This document shows, in pieces, positions 1-8,494 of a stretch of DNA of 64,000 nt (the stretch's first letter is position 1; each line of letters opens with the position of its first letter). The notes below the pieces were generated by a model, which worked only from the letters and a program-made list of their open reading frames with translations, did no database searches and was not told where the DNA came from. Source of the stretch: Paenibacillus sp. E222 (GTDB lineage Bacteria > Bacillota > Bacilli > Paenibacillales > Paenibacillaceae); assembly GCF_013401555.1 (NCBI RefSeq), contig NZ_CP058552.1, positions 4,526,001-4,590,000 on the forward strand. The letters run 5' to 3'. A program made the translations under genes and the position numbers.

Positions 1-1
1 G

Positions 2-388
2 ATTATCGGTCTTAAGTTAAAGAAAAGAGCGGACGAGAGTATAAAAGAGCTGGGCTTAAACGCTCAACAAGGGAAAGTAATCGATTATATTTACGAAAAC
101 CAAAATAGTCATATTATTCAAATGGATCTCGCAGATCGGTTTCATCTAAGTCGGCCCAGCATTACAAGTATGCTTCAAGCTCTAGAGCAAAAAGGGTTAA
201 TCGAGCGTAAAATCCCTGCCAATAATGAACGACAAAAAAACATATACGTACTGCCAAAAGCGGTTGAACTGATTGAAGACTTCCAAGACTCTTTCCAAAA
301 GGTGGAGGAAGAAATCGTCCAAGTCCTTACCGACGAAGAGAGGCAAGTATTAAAGAAATTATTGATCAAAATTAATGAGACGATATAA
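2..388 (+). CDS. MarR-family transcriptional regulator (5' end outside window)
   Basis: The frame is open from base 2, so the gene begins before the window. The visible 128 residues include a winged helix-turn-helix: a helix pair around DLADRFHLSRPSITSMLQ, then a wing with LIERKIPANNERQKNIYVL, where the residues match the MarR signature (arginine-rich wing, then a threonine/lysine-type strand). A C-terminal amphipathic helix (residues about 90-128) would form the dimer interface. The first in-frame ATG (122) would cut the HTH domain in half, so it is not the start. MarR proteins are ligand-responsive dimeric repressors, often of drug-efflux or stress genes. The target is not visible and the ligand cannot be inferred. 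Confidence 0.85.
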   Translation: MIGLKLKKRADESIKELGLNAQQGKVIDYIYENQNSHIIQMDLADRFHLSRPSITSMLQALEQKGLIERKIPANNERQKNIYVLPKAVELIEDFQDSFQKVEEEIVQVLTDEERQVLKKLLIKINETI

Positions 389-560
389 AGAAGGCGATAT
401 TTAATTCGCTTGTATTGCGCTCCAACAACCGTCTCTGGTTATCGTCAATGAAATGATTATCCGCCTATTGATCCCACGACCGGCAAAGTGACCCCAGATA
501 GAACGGGTCGGACTAAACTCAGCCTTAGTGAAAGCTCGTTACTGCATGCAAAAAATGAAA

Positions 561-610
561 AGGGGCCAAGATGACATTATGGTTTACCATAAAATGTCAT
601 CTCGGCCCCT
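561..610 (-). terminator. Intrinsic terminator of the GntR regulator
   Basis: An 18-bp inverted repeat (561-578 with 593-610) closes a 14-nt loop. The one plus-strand mismatch becomes a G.U pair in the minus-strand RNA, and the minus strand continues into a T-rich run. Both point to termination of the minus-strand gene starting at 1285. The 170 bp between the MarR stop and this hairpin contain no convincing gene. Confidence 0.8.
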
Positions 611-631
611 TCTATACGTCTCCCACAGTTA

Positions 632-1285
632 TTAAAAATGACCAGATGTGAGCATTCGTTCTCTGGAAAGACGTGTGAGCGATAGCACAACTTCCTGTGC
701 GGAGTCATAATCCTGATTCGACAATGCCTTCAGCGTATCCCTATTAATCCCAATGGCACTATAATGTTTGATATGAGGAGTAAGCTTGAAACGTACGATG
801 GCATACATACACAGCTTATCTTTAAAGGAATCAAATGTACTGAGCATTACGCCGTTTCCGAGTGATGCTAGAATTTCTCGCATAAATAAAAAATGATGCT
901 CTATATAAGAGGCATAGTCATTATTTTGTTCTGCGACCCGTTGTAATTCCACATGGACAGAAAGTGATTCGAGATTGACATTAATGTCTCTTTTCTCATC
1001 TTTCATTGCCTGAAAACAGTAAAAGAGCATCGATTGAATTTGTTCATTGAGATCAAGAAATTCAATTACGCTCACTTCCTTGACGAGCACTCCACGATTT
1101 TTGAGCGCAACAATATATCCTTCCGATTCAAGACGGGCTATAGCATGACGGACGGGTGTTCGGCTCATTTGAAATTCTTCTGCCAGTTCATTCTCTGAAA
1201 GCAATGTTCCCGGCATTAGCTCGCCGCTAACCATTCGTTCACGAAGAAGCAGATAAGCTGTATCTGCCAGCGAGTTTGTTTTCAT
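632..1285 (-). CDS. GntR-family regulator, FadR/FCD type
   Basis: The 217-residue protein has an N-terminal GntR winged helix (residues about 5-72) with the motif LSENELAEEFQMSRTPVRHA, followed by an all-helical FCD-like ligand domain (about 80-210). It is divergently transcribed from the phnD operon, with a 212-bp shared upstream region, so it is the likely local regulator of that operon, sensing a small organic acid or phosphorus compound. The ATG at 1285 has an AGAAGGGA ribosome site upstream. FCD proteins usually bind metal and carboxylates. Here the metal-binding histidines are only partly apparent, so the ligand class is uncertain. Confidence 0.85.
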   Translation of the reverse strand: MKTNSLADTAYLLLRERMVSGELMPGTLLSENELAEEFQMSRTPVRHAIARLESEGYIVALKNRGVLVKEVSVIEFLDLNEQIQSMLFYCFQAMKDEKRDINVNLESLSVHVELQRVAEQNNDYASYIEHHFLFMREILASLGNGVMLSTFDSFKDKLCMYAIVRFKLTPHIKHYSAIGINRDTLKALSNQDYDSAQEVVLSLTRLSRERMLTSGHF

Positions 1286-1497
1286 ATATGTATTTCCCTT
1301 CTATCCTGACGTAGATTCACTTTACCAGTCTTCTTAAAACTAATCTGTGCTATTCCATAGTAACAGTACATGAAGAGGGGCTGCAACCTATCTGAACATT
1401 TTACAAATTTCCTGATATTGTGACACATTCTTCTTACATTCAACTTGTATCCTACTTGTGTACCGATAAATCAAAACATCGATTTTAGGAGGCTCAC

Positions 1498-2421
1498 ATG
1501 TTGGAAACGAATAAACGCAAAGGTCATCTAGGTTTGATTTTTTCTCTTGTGCTCATGCTTGTCATCCTGTCTGGTTGTGGAACCACCGCAAATTCAAGCG
1601 AAGGTGAGGCTGGAATGCCGGAAGTGATTCGAATCGGAATTATGCCAAGCGAAGAAGGCGAGATGAACCGTTCACAGGAACAACTTGCAAAAGATATTAC
1701 CGAAGCAACCGGTATCCCTGCTGAAATATTTGTAGCTGAAGATTATAACATGGTTATTGAAGCCCTGCGTGCAGGCAAGATCGAAATCGGACTAATCGGA
1801 CCATTCGGGTACATCATCGCTACGGAACGCGCCAATGCGAAACTGCTCGTTCGGTCTGAGAGTGATCAGCAATCCAATACCGTAATCCTTGTCCGTAATG
1901 ACTCCCCTTATCAAAGCGTAAAAGATCTTAAAGGAAAGGATTTCTTGTTTGCAGATCCGGCATCAACATCGGGAAATTTGTATCCACGTGCCACACTGAT
2001 GAAAGAGCTTGGTTTATCGAATAAAGAATTGGATTCCTTTTTTGGCAGTGTAGCGTTCTCAGGTGGACATGACAAATCGCTGCTTGCACTGGCTAACGGC
2101 AGTACTGACGCAATCGGTACATCGAGTCTCATGCTGCCAATGATGGCAGAATCGGGACTGGTAAAAGAGGAAGATTTCCGTGTCATTGCTGAATCCGACC
2201 CTATCGTTGGAGGAGCACCATTACTATATCGTCAAGACTTGCCAGAGGAATTAGTTAAACAACTGCGTGAGCTTATGCTGGAATATCACACGAAAAATCC
2301 TAGTTTCTTGGAAAGTGTGGGGGCCGCCCGTTTTGTAGAAGGAAGTGATAGTGACTTTGATCCGATTCGACAGGTTGCCAAAGATCTCGATATGTCTCCT
2401 GAGGAGCTGCTGAGAAAGTAG
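1498..2421 (+). CDS. phnD: PhnD-type substrate-binding lipoprotein of a phosphonate/phosphite-family ABC transporter
   Basis: The 307-residue protein carries a lipoprotein signal with lipobox LSGC (Cys27), so it should be anchored on the outer face of the membrane. The mature part follows the PhnD family: RIGIMPSEEGE near the start, then IEIGLIGPFGYI and the SxSGNLYPRA segment, which in family structures forms the oxyanion pocket. It is followed by the ATPase and two permeases in the order phnD-phnC-phnE-phnE. An AGGAGG site precedes the ATG. Family members bind phosphonates, phosphite, hypophosphite or phosphate, and the substrate cannot be told from sequence alone. Confidence 0.92.
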   Translation: MLETNKRKGHLGLIFSLVLMLVILSGCGTTANSSEGEAGMPEVIRIGIMPSEEGEMNRSQEQLAKDITEATGIPAEIFVAEDYNMVIEALRAGKIEIGLIGPFGYIIATERANAKLLVRSESDQQSNTVILVRNDSPYQSVKDLKGKDFLFADPASTSGNLYPRATLMKELGLSNKELDSFFGSVAFSGGHDKSLLALANGSTDAIGTSSLMLPMMAESGLVKEEDFRVIAESDPIVGGAPLLYRQDLPEELVKQLRELMLEYHTKNPSFLESVGAARFVEGSDSDFDPIRQVAKDLDMSPEELLRK

Positions 2422-2454
2422 AGTTCAGAAATGAGAGATAAGGAGGATTTTAGT

Positions 2455-3222
2455 ATGACACTTTTACAAGTGGAAGGGTTATCTAAAGTATATCCCGACG
2501 GAACAAAAGCGCTCGATAACATAAACCTGCAGATCAACCAAGGTGAGTTCGTCGTTGTTATTGGACCAAGCGGTGCGGGGAAGAGTACGCTGCTGCGCAG
2601 CCTGAACCGCATGATCGAACCAACCAACGGAAAGATCCAGTTTAAAGGCCGTGAAACCGTAGGAATCAAAGGCAAAAAGCTGCGTGAACTGCGTCGCCAC
2701 ATGGGCATGATTTTTCAGGGATACAATCTTGTTACTCGTGTGTCCGTTCTTAAAAACGTACTTCATGGCCGATTAGGATACATGAATGCATTTAAGGGAG
2801 CCCTGGGCTTATACTCCAAAGCAGATACGGAGGCCGCAAAGGGGATGCTGCAGCGTGTCGGCCTATTTGAGCAGATGTACAAGCGGGCAGATGAGCTTAG
2901 TGGTGGTCAGCAGCAGAGGGTGGGCATAGCCCGGGCTCTCTCCCAAAAACCGGATTTGATTCTGGCGGATGAACCCATAGCGAGTCTGGACCCTGCTTCC
3001 TCGGAGACGATTATGCATTATTTGTATACGATCTGCAAAGAGGAAGGGATTGCCTGCCTATGCAATTTGCATCAGGTGGATATCGCCAAGAAATACGCTA
3101 CTCGTATTATTGGTATCCATAAGGGGACGAAGGTATTTGACGGAACACCCGAAGAGCTTACGGACGATATGATCCGGCTAATCTACAACCAGACCAGTCC
3201 CAAAGTGAAGGAGACAGCCTGA
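2455..3222 (+). CDS. phnC: Phosphonate-family ABC transporter ATP-binding protein
   Basis: This is a complete ABC ATPase of 255 residues. It has Walker A GPSGAGKST, a Q-loop region around MIFQGYNLV, signature LSGGQQQRVGIARAL, Walker B LILADEP and a switch histidine in NLHQVD, the PhnC variant of this block. An upstream ATG exists at 2431, but AAGGAGG at 2440-2446 lies inside that extension and is correctly placed for the ATG at 2455, which is chosen. The gene sits between the binding protein and the permeases and energises the importer on the cytoplasmic face. Confidence 0.93.
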   Translation: MTLLQVEGLSKVYPDGTKALDNINLQINQGEFVVVIGPSGAGKSTLLRSLNRMIEPTNGKIQFKGRETVGIKGKKLRELRRHMGMIFQGYNLVTRVSVLKNVLHGRLGYMNAFKGALGLYSKADTEAAKGMLQRVGLFEQMYKRADELSGGQQQRVGIARALSQKPDLILADEPIASLDPASSETIMHYLYTICKEEGIACLCNLHQVDIAKKYATRIIGIHKGTKVFDGTPEELTDDMIRLIYNQTSPKVKETA

Positions 3223-3223
3223 C

Positions 3224-4015
3224 ATGAATGCGGTACAGATACAATCCGCCCGAAAAATGAAACGTACTCAGACGATATTGTTTTTTATTGTGTTACTGGG
3301 TCTCATTATTTGGTCTTCAATAGGTGCAGAATTTTCGTTTGGTGCCCTGTTTTCAGGGATAGGTGAAAGCTTCCGTTTTATATTTTTCGATTTTCTTCCA
3401 CCTGATTTTTCATCGCTTTCCCAGCTCATTGAACCTGCCTTGCAGACCCTTTATATGAGTGTGGTCGCGATGGTAATTGGATCGGTTATCGCGGGGATGT
3501 TGTCTTTTCTTGCAGCGGCAACAACAAGTCCTCATCCTTACCTGCAAATAGGTGTTCGAGCAGCTACCTCGCTGTTTCGGAATATTCCGGTACTCATCTG
3601 GACCATTTTGCTGGTGGCAGCATTCGGATTGGGTGCAGTTGTTGGCACGATGTCCCTGATTCTAATCTCAATCGGTATGCTGACTCGTTCCTTTGCCGAG
3701 GTGCTTGAAGAGATTGACATGGGGCAGGTGGAAGCAGTTCGGGCAGCTGGTGGGAGTTATTTTCAAGTGTTGTCTCAAGCTGTAGTTCCTCAATTTTTAC
3801 CCGGATTTATCGGCTGGAGCCTGTACAACTTTGAAATCAACGTACGCGCCTCTACGATTGTCGGAATGGTTGGAGGTGGAGGTCTCGGATTTATTTTGCA
3901 ATCGAAATTGAAATTGTTCCAGTACCAAGAAGCAAGCATGGCGGTTCTACTCGTGCTCGTTATCGTCCTCATCGTTGAAATGATCACCAATCGCGTAAGG
4001 GAGCGAATTATATGA
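3224..4015 (+). CDS. phnE: Phosphonate-family ABC transporter permease (first)
   Basis: The 263-residue integral membrane protein has about five or six hydrophobic segments. A cytoplasmic coupling loop matches the EAA motif, at EAVRAAGGSYFQVLSQAVVP. The start lies one base after the phnC stop and the end overlaps the second permease by 4 bp, so the three genes are translationally linked. Two different PhnE proteins in tandem suggest a heterodimeric channel, as in several phosphonate and phosphite importers. Confidence 0.92.
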   Translation: MNAVQIQSARKMKRTQTILFFIVLLGLIIWSSIGAEFSFGALFSGIGESFRFIFFDFLPPDFSSLSQLIEPALQTLYMSVVAMVIGSVIAGMLSFLAAATTSPHPYLQIGVRAATSLFRNIPVLIWTILLVAAFGLGAVVGTMSLILISIGMLTRSFAEVLEEIDMGQVEAVRAAGGSYFQVLSQAVVPQFLPGFIGWSLYNFEINVRASTIVGMVGGGGLGFILQSKLKLFQYQEASMAVLLVLVIVLIVEMITNRVRERII

Positions 4016-4851
4016 GTATGCAAATGAATGATTTTAAACCGTCCTTTACTGTGCTCACTTCAATGGCAGAACCGCCTAAGCCGAAAAAAAACAAGCTGGT
4101 TATGATTGGGCTCCCGCTTATCGCCGTTCTGTTTGTGTTCAGTCTTGTTCAGCTTCATTTCGACTATTCCAAAATCGCACAAGGCTTTACGAAGCTTGGC
4201 GGTTACATGGGTACCATGTTTCCTCCTGATGTCTCGGCTTGGCGCCATGTTTTGCTTGCTGCTATAGAATCGTTGCAAGTTGCCATTATCGGATCGGTGC
4301 TTGGAATTGTCGTCGCTTTCTTTCTGTCCTTTTTAGCTGCGAGCAATTTGACGCCACATCCAATGATCGCCTGGATCATCCTAAGCGCTGCATCTCTGCT
4401 TCGGGCGATTCCTACGATCGTGTGGGCCCTTATATTTATCGTGTCCGTCGGTCTTGGTCCGCTTCCTGGTGTTCTTGCGATTGCCGTTTCTGCATCAGGC
4501 ATGCTTGTTAAGGTGTTTGCCCAGTCACTTGAAGAAATGGACAAAGGCGTGCTCGAAGCTATGCAGTCTACTGGTGCGAGCTGGCTGCAAATTGTCATGC
4601 AAGGCATTTTACCTACAGTAAAAACAGCTTTCATTGCCTGGTGTGTGCTGCAGCTGGAAGGAGGTATCGCTGAATCTACTATTCTAGGCGCAGTTGGTGC
4701 GGGCGGTATCGGATATGAAATGACTCATGCGATGAAATCATACAATTTCGCAGCCGCTTTGTTTGTGGGCTTGGTCGTTTTTGTTATGGTATTCAGTGTT
4801 GAATTCGTGGCAAACCGCTATAAAATGAAACTCAAAATACGACAGAACTAA
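4012..4851 (+). CDS. phnE: Phosphonate-family ABC transporter permease (second)
   Basis: This second PhnE-like permease has 279 residues, with membrane segments and a coupling loop at EAMQSTGASWLQIVMQGILP. Its ATG overlaps the previous stop (ATGA arrangement); a second in-frame ATG lies at 4018. The N-terminal 30 residues are polar and proline/lysine-rich before the first membrane helix. It presumably pairs with the first PhnE. Confidence 0.92.
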   Translation: MSMQMNDFKPSFTVLTSMAEPPKPKKNKLVMIGLPLIAVLFVFSLVQLHFDYSKIAQGFTKLGGYMGTMFPPDVSAWRHVLLAAIESLQVAIIGSVLGIVVAFFLSFLAASNLTPHPMIAWIILSAASLLRAIPTIVWALIFIVSVGLGPLPGVLAIAVSASGMLVKVFAQSLEEMDKGVLEAMQSTGASWLQIVMQGILPTVKTAFIAWCVLQLEGGIAESTILGAVGAGGIGYEMTHAMKSYNFAAALFVGLVVFVMVFSVEFVANRYKMKLKIRQN

Positions 4852-4898
4852 GTTGAAATATCATCACAGAAGCGAAAGCTCTACGAGGAGGAAATATG

Positions 4899-5891
4899 AT
4901 GTCAACATCTAAACCACTTTTACAAGGTCCACTAGTACAGGCAAAATACAGCGATAATAACGTATTTACCCTTGCTTGGAATACAGCAGAGAATGTAAAA
5001 GCAGAGGCGATCTACCATTCCAATCATCCGGAATTCGATGAACTGAGCAGTACGTTGCTGGAGGTACGTATAGAGCCCATTGGAGCAACTTTCACAAGAA
5101 CACTATCGCCAGGCCGCAGCTATTATCACGTGAAGTTCAAGGACGGTTCTGTGTCTACGATACAAGATCGTATGATTTATACGGATGGCATTATTAATTT
5201 CCGTGATATGGGCGGATATCACACAGAAGATGGACGAACTACCCGATGGGGCATGCTGCTGCGTTCTGCTGATCTGCATGAGCTCGGTGACCAGGATCTT
5301 CAGACTGCTGAAGCTCTCGGCATAGATTGGATTTGTGATCTGCGTAGCGAATTCGAAGTGGCGAGTCGTCCAAGCCCTGTAATCGGAAAAGCAATGAACT
5401 CGAACATTCCTTTTATGGCAGAAGCAAACCCGGAAGAAATGCAGAAGATTGCGTTTGACTTAAACGTAGGCTATAAAGCTATGATTTTAAATACGGAAAA
5501 ATGTTCGCTTATCCTTCAGGAGCTATTAAAAGAAGGCCGCAGCACCTCCTTGTTCCACTGCGCCGCAGGTAAAGATCGGACAGGTGTAGTATGTGCAGTT
5601 ATCCTTCTTACCTTGGGCGTACCTCGGGAGGTAGTTATTGAAGACTACGAGCTAACGAATCTAGCGGTGGACGGGCTTATGCAGCGCTTCCTGTCGGATA
5701 CTAACAAAGTGTATATGGACCAGATGCCTGAATTAGAGGGCAATATTCCGGATATGATGAAAGCAGCCTTTATACAGGCTGCACTTGAAGCCATTGATGA
5801 GAACTATGGTTCTTTCGAAAAATATCTTCACGAGGGACTTGGCATCACGGAGCAAGAAAGAACTACGCTTCAAAATAGATATTTAGTTTGA
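4899..5891 (+). CDS. Tyrosine-phosphatase-family protein with N-terminal beta domain
   Basis: The C-terminal two thirds contain the cysteine phosphatase loop HCAAGKDRTG (Cys at about residue 221, CX5R), with NFRDMGGY and WICDLRSEFEV typical of the bacterial Y_phosphatase3 type. These enzymes form a phosphocysteine intermediate on phosphotyrosine, phosphoinositide or small phosphate esters. The first roughly 90 residues look like a small beta-sandwich. No signal peptide is visible, so a cytoplasmic location is likely. GAGGAGG at 4885-4891 is spaced better for the ATG at 4899 than for 4896. As last gene of the phn transporter unit it may act on the imported compound, which is an inference. Confidence 0.85.
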   Translation: MSTSKPLLQGPLVQAKYSDNNVFTLAWNTAENVKAEAIYHSNHPEFDELSSTLLEVRIEPIGATFTRTLSPGRSYYHVKFKDGSVSTIQDRMIYTDGIINFRDMGGYHTEDGRTTRWGMLLRSADLHELGDQDLQTAEALGIDWICDLRSEFEVASRPSPVIGKAMNSNIPFMAEANPEEMQKIAFDLNVGYKAMILNTEKCSLILQELLKEGRSTSLFHCAAGKDRTGVVCAVILLTLGVPREVVIEDYELTNLAVDGLMQRFLSDTNKVYMDQMPELEGNIPDMMKAAFIQAALEAIDENYGSFEKYLHEGLGITEQERTTLQNRYLV

Positions 5892-5915
5892 TAGTAGATT
5901 TAACGCTATGCATAC

Positions 5916-5967
5916 CAGTAGCAGACTTTTCCCCTTCTTACCGAGAAGGGGGGGAAGTCTGCTACTG
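5916..5967 (+). terminator. Hairpin after the phn operon
   Basis: A long inverted repeat (5916-5938 with 5944-5967) with a one-base bulge and a loop of about 5 nt follows the phosphatase stop. The trailing sequence is not very T-rich, so it may act as a weak terminator or an RNA-stabilising stem. Confidence 0.6.
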
Positions 5968-6042
5968 TTGGATTGAACTAATGAGTGGGATAGTTTAAGC
6001 TTATTCACACTGGTTTATTATAGATCGTATTTAAACACATTA

Positions 6043-6079
6043 AAAAGCCGATTCTTTCCTTATGGAGGAATCGACTTTT
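6043..6079. terminator. Hairpin and tandem repeat in the leader of the Mga-like regulator
   Basis: Arms 6043-6054 and 6068-6079 are complementary apart from one C/A mismatch, which is a G.U pair on the other strand, and both flanks are T- or A-rich. Directly downstream, CTTTATCAAAAAAAC occurs twice (6080-6094 and 6096-6110). The structure covers the far-upstream in-frame ATG at 6062, one reason for preferring a later start for the following gene. Confidence 0.5.
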
Positions 6080-6148
6080 CTTTATCAAAAAAACTCTTTA
6101 TCAAAAAAACATGATGACAATCCAATTAAATTGAAACAGGGTGGGGAA

Positions 6149-7585
6149 ATGGATAAGGGATTTACATTAGCCAGTCAACTATTAACGCTGCTTGATACAG
6201 AACAAAGATGGTTTACTTTGGCCGAAGTTGAAAAGAGTCTAGGTATCTCAGATAAAACCATACGTAAGATGGTTGAAGAAATCAGCAAGCAATTACCCCC
6301 TACGGTTACCATAGAAGTTTCTAGAGGAAAGGGAATCGTTCTTCGGCGTGATGGACGAAGTGAGACGATGAGTGAAGTCATTTCTACGATGTTCAGACAA
6401 ACCATTTTTTATCGACTGATGAATGTATTGTTCACGAATATGGATCGACTGTCCGTGGAGGAGCTAGCCGGAGTTATGTTTATGAGTACCTCATCGTTGA
6501 AGAAACTGATTGTACAATTAAATAATAATGACCTAAAAGCGTATAAGTTACGCATTACGTATTCAACCCCGACAATTAAAGGGAATGAAATGAATATTCG
6601 ATATTTCTATTGGAAGTTATATTGTGATGCGTATGAGTTCACAGGATGGCCTTTTGCGAATGTCGATTTTGCATATATCAATCAATTAATTACGAATACA
6701 GAGAATGAGAAAAATATTGTGTATTTTATCAATTCCAAACGGAGATTGTCTTTTTTGTTGGCCATTGTTGTGGAAAGAGTAGCTAAAGGGAAATGCTTAA
6801 AAATCGACGAAAGTGCTTACCCCTGGGAAAAGGGAATGTTTTATATGCCCGTGAAGACCCTCGCCAAGAGTCTTGGAGATAAGCTTTCCATTGATTTTCC
6901 CCATAGTGAAATTTACTTTATGCAATCCCTGGTCAGTCTCAGCCAATATCATTATTATGAAGGATCAGAAATAACGCCGATGAAAGAAGTTGAATTGCAT
7001 AAGGACAAAGAAGAATATCAAATGGGTAATCTGCTTCTAAGGCTACTAGCCAAAGTATACCCTAACTTGGAGATGGAAGAACGATTTCTATTGGAGATAT
7101 ACGCATTCTTTGACAAGTTATTAATCGATAATGCAATTCCTGAATGGATGATGATATCAAAAAGTAATTTAACGGCGTACGTTCAAAAGGAATGCCAGCA
7201 GCTTTATCAAGAACTGCAAACTTGCATGCAAACGTGGAGTAAAGCTTATCCTGCCGTCTTGTATAATCATTTTCATTTAACCAAGCTAACCTTAATTGTT
7301 CGTTCAAGTTTACGTTATAAAAGAAAAAGGGCCTTCTTGGTGATTGGAGAAGAATTTTCAATTCGTCATTACATAGCGGATTTGATCAAGAAGGAAATTG
7401 GGGATCAGCTGATCATCAATACTTCCATAATGAAAGGGCTCTCCGACGAAATGATGCAGAAACATCAGATTGATTTTGTCATTAGTAATATCCCGGTAAC
7501 ATTGCAGACCGTGCCTGTTGTTATTATTTCTACGATCCCGTCTAAAAGAGATCTGGACAATATTCGTAAAGAACTGCTTTTATAA
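6149..7585 (+). CDS. Mga/BglG-like HTH transcriptional regulator
   Basis: From the ATG at 6149 the protein has 478 residues. An N-terminal HTH lies at about 20-60 (WFTLAEVEKSLGISDKTIRK) and a second Mga-type HTH at about 95-140 (LSVEELAGVMFMSTSSLKKL). A long helical PRD-like middle follows, then a C-terminal segment from about 400 (FLVIGEEFSIRHYIADLIKK) resembling an EIIB-like fold. The order matches the Mga/AtxA group of virulence and sugar regulators. An ATG at 6062 is in frame, but that extension is A-rich, low in complexity and overlaps a hairpin. The gene lies 156 bp before deoD on the same strand and probably controls the nucleoside genes. Confidence 0.75.
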   Translation: MDKGFTLASQLLTLLDTEQRWFTLAEVEKSLGISDKTIRKMVEEISKQLPPTVTIEVSRGKGIVLRRDGRSETMSEVISTMFRQTIFYRLMNVLFTNMDRLSVEELAGVMFMSTSSLKKLIVQLNNNDLKAYKLRITYSTPTIKGNEMNIRYFYWKLYCDAYEFTGWPFANVDFAYINQLITNTENEKNIVYFINSKRRLSFLLAIVVERVAKGKCLKIDESAYPWEKGMFYMPVKTLAKSLGDKLSIDFPHSEIYFMQSLVSLSQYHYYEGSEITPMKEVELHKDKEEYQMGNLLLRLLAKVYPNLEMEERFLLEIYAFFDKLLIDNAIPEWMMISKSNLTAYVQKECQQLYQELQTCMQTWSKAYPAVLYNHFHLTKLTLIVRSSLRYKRKRAFLVIGEEFSIRHYIADLIKKEIGDQLIINTSIMKGLSDEMMQKHQIDFVISNIPVTLQTVPVVIISTIPSKRDLDNIRKELLL

Positions 7586-7741
7586 TTTGATCAATTATTT
7601 CCCGTATCCTCCGTAAGATTTTGGTCTAGTTTGTTATGCTGAAAAATCTTATGCTCAATGTACTTTCCGAACTGATTTTCTGAAGACAACGGAAGAGATT
7701 TCGGTAAGACGGGTTCAACATTGAAAGTAGGAGGCAGAAAT

Positions 7742-8449
7742 ATGAGTAGGCATTTAGGCGCAAAAAAAGGAGATATAGCGGACATCGTTTTGCTTCCGGG
7801 AGATCCTTTGCGTGCAAAATTTGTAGCAGAACACTTTCTAGATGAGGCCAATTGTTATAACGAAGTAAGAGGAATGTACGGGTACACCGGATTATACGAG
7901 GGGAAACGCGTATCGGTTCAAGGGACAGGGATGGGAAATCCATCGATGAGTATCTATGCAACAGAATTAATCGTCGATTATGAAGTGAAGAAATTGATTC
8001 GTATTGGTACATGTGGCGCGATGCAGAAAAACATTAATATCCGCGATATTATAATAGCCCAATCCGTGTCTTCGGATAGTAATATGACGGATAAGATCTT
8101 CCATGGCTGTAATTATGCACCTACAGCAGATTTCTCATTGTTAATGAAAGCGTATCAACAAGCACAAGCTAAACAAGTAAATGTCTTTGTCGGCAATATC
8201 TATAACTCCGATGAATTCTACCGTGAGAGCTTAGATCGACTTCACAAGTTTATGGATTTTGGTGTATTAGGAGTTGAAATGGAAAGCACAGCCTTATATA
8301 CGTTAGCCGCTAAATATGGTGTGAGAGCGCTATCCATTTTGACAGTAGGCAGTCAACTGTTAACACAGGAGCACTTAACTCATCAAGAAAGTGAACAATC
8401 ATTTTATGAAATGGTCGAAATCGCTCTTAACACAGCCATTGAGAGCTAA
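7742..8449 (+). CDS. deoD: Purine-nucleoside phosphorylase, DeoD type
   Basis: The 235-residue hexameric-type phosphorylase has the family markers VLLPGDPLRAKFVAE, QGTGMGNPSMSIYATEL, RIGTCGAMQ and VLGVEMESTALYTLA. It splits (deoxy)nucleosides with phosphate into base and ribose-1-phosphate in the cytoplasm. AGGAGG at 7729-7734 sets the start at the ATG at 7742 rather than the TTG at 7721. It is followed by two transporters, so uptake and cleavage are coupled. One small difference is that the catalytic Asp segment near the C-terminus is LTVGSQL rather than the usual LTVSDH, so the residue that protonates N7 of the base appears to be missing; specificity or activity may differ. Confidence 0.9.
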   Translation: MSRHLGAKKGDIADIVLLPGDPLRAKFVAEHFLDEANCYNEVRGMYGYTGLYEGKRVSVQGTGMGNPSMSIYATELIVDYEVKKLIRIGTCGAMQKNINIRDIIIAQSVSSDSNMTDKIFHGCNYAPTADFSLLMKAYQQAQAKQVNVFVGNIYNSDEFYRESLDRLHKFMDFGVLGVEMESTALYTLAAKYGVRALSILTVGSQLLTQEHLTHQESEQSFYEMVEIALNTAIES

Positions 8450-8494
8450 TCTATCAATACGAGTACGGGTGCAAGAAAAGAGAGTGAGTAAGAA

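Noticed and set aside
389..556. Possible gene remnant after the MarR gene
   Set aside because: Several short frames exist, one reading PPIDPTTGKVTPDRTGRT, but no family was recognised and no start signal is present.
1445..1463. TTGTATCCTACTTGTGTAC as a possible GntR operator in the phnD leader
   Set aside because: Only loosely resembles the FadR-type half-site pattern and has no second copy; too weak to annotate.
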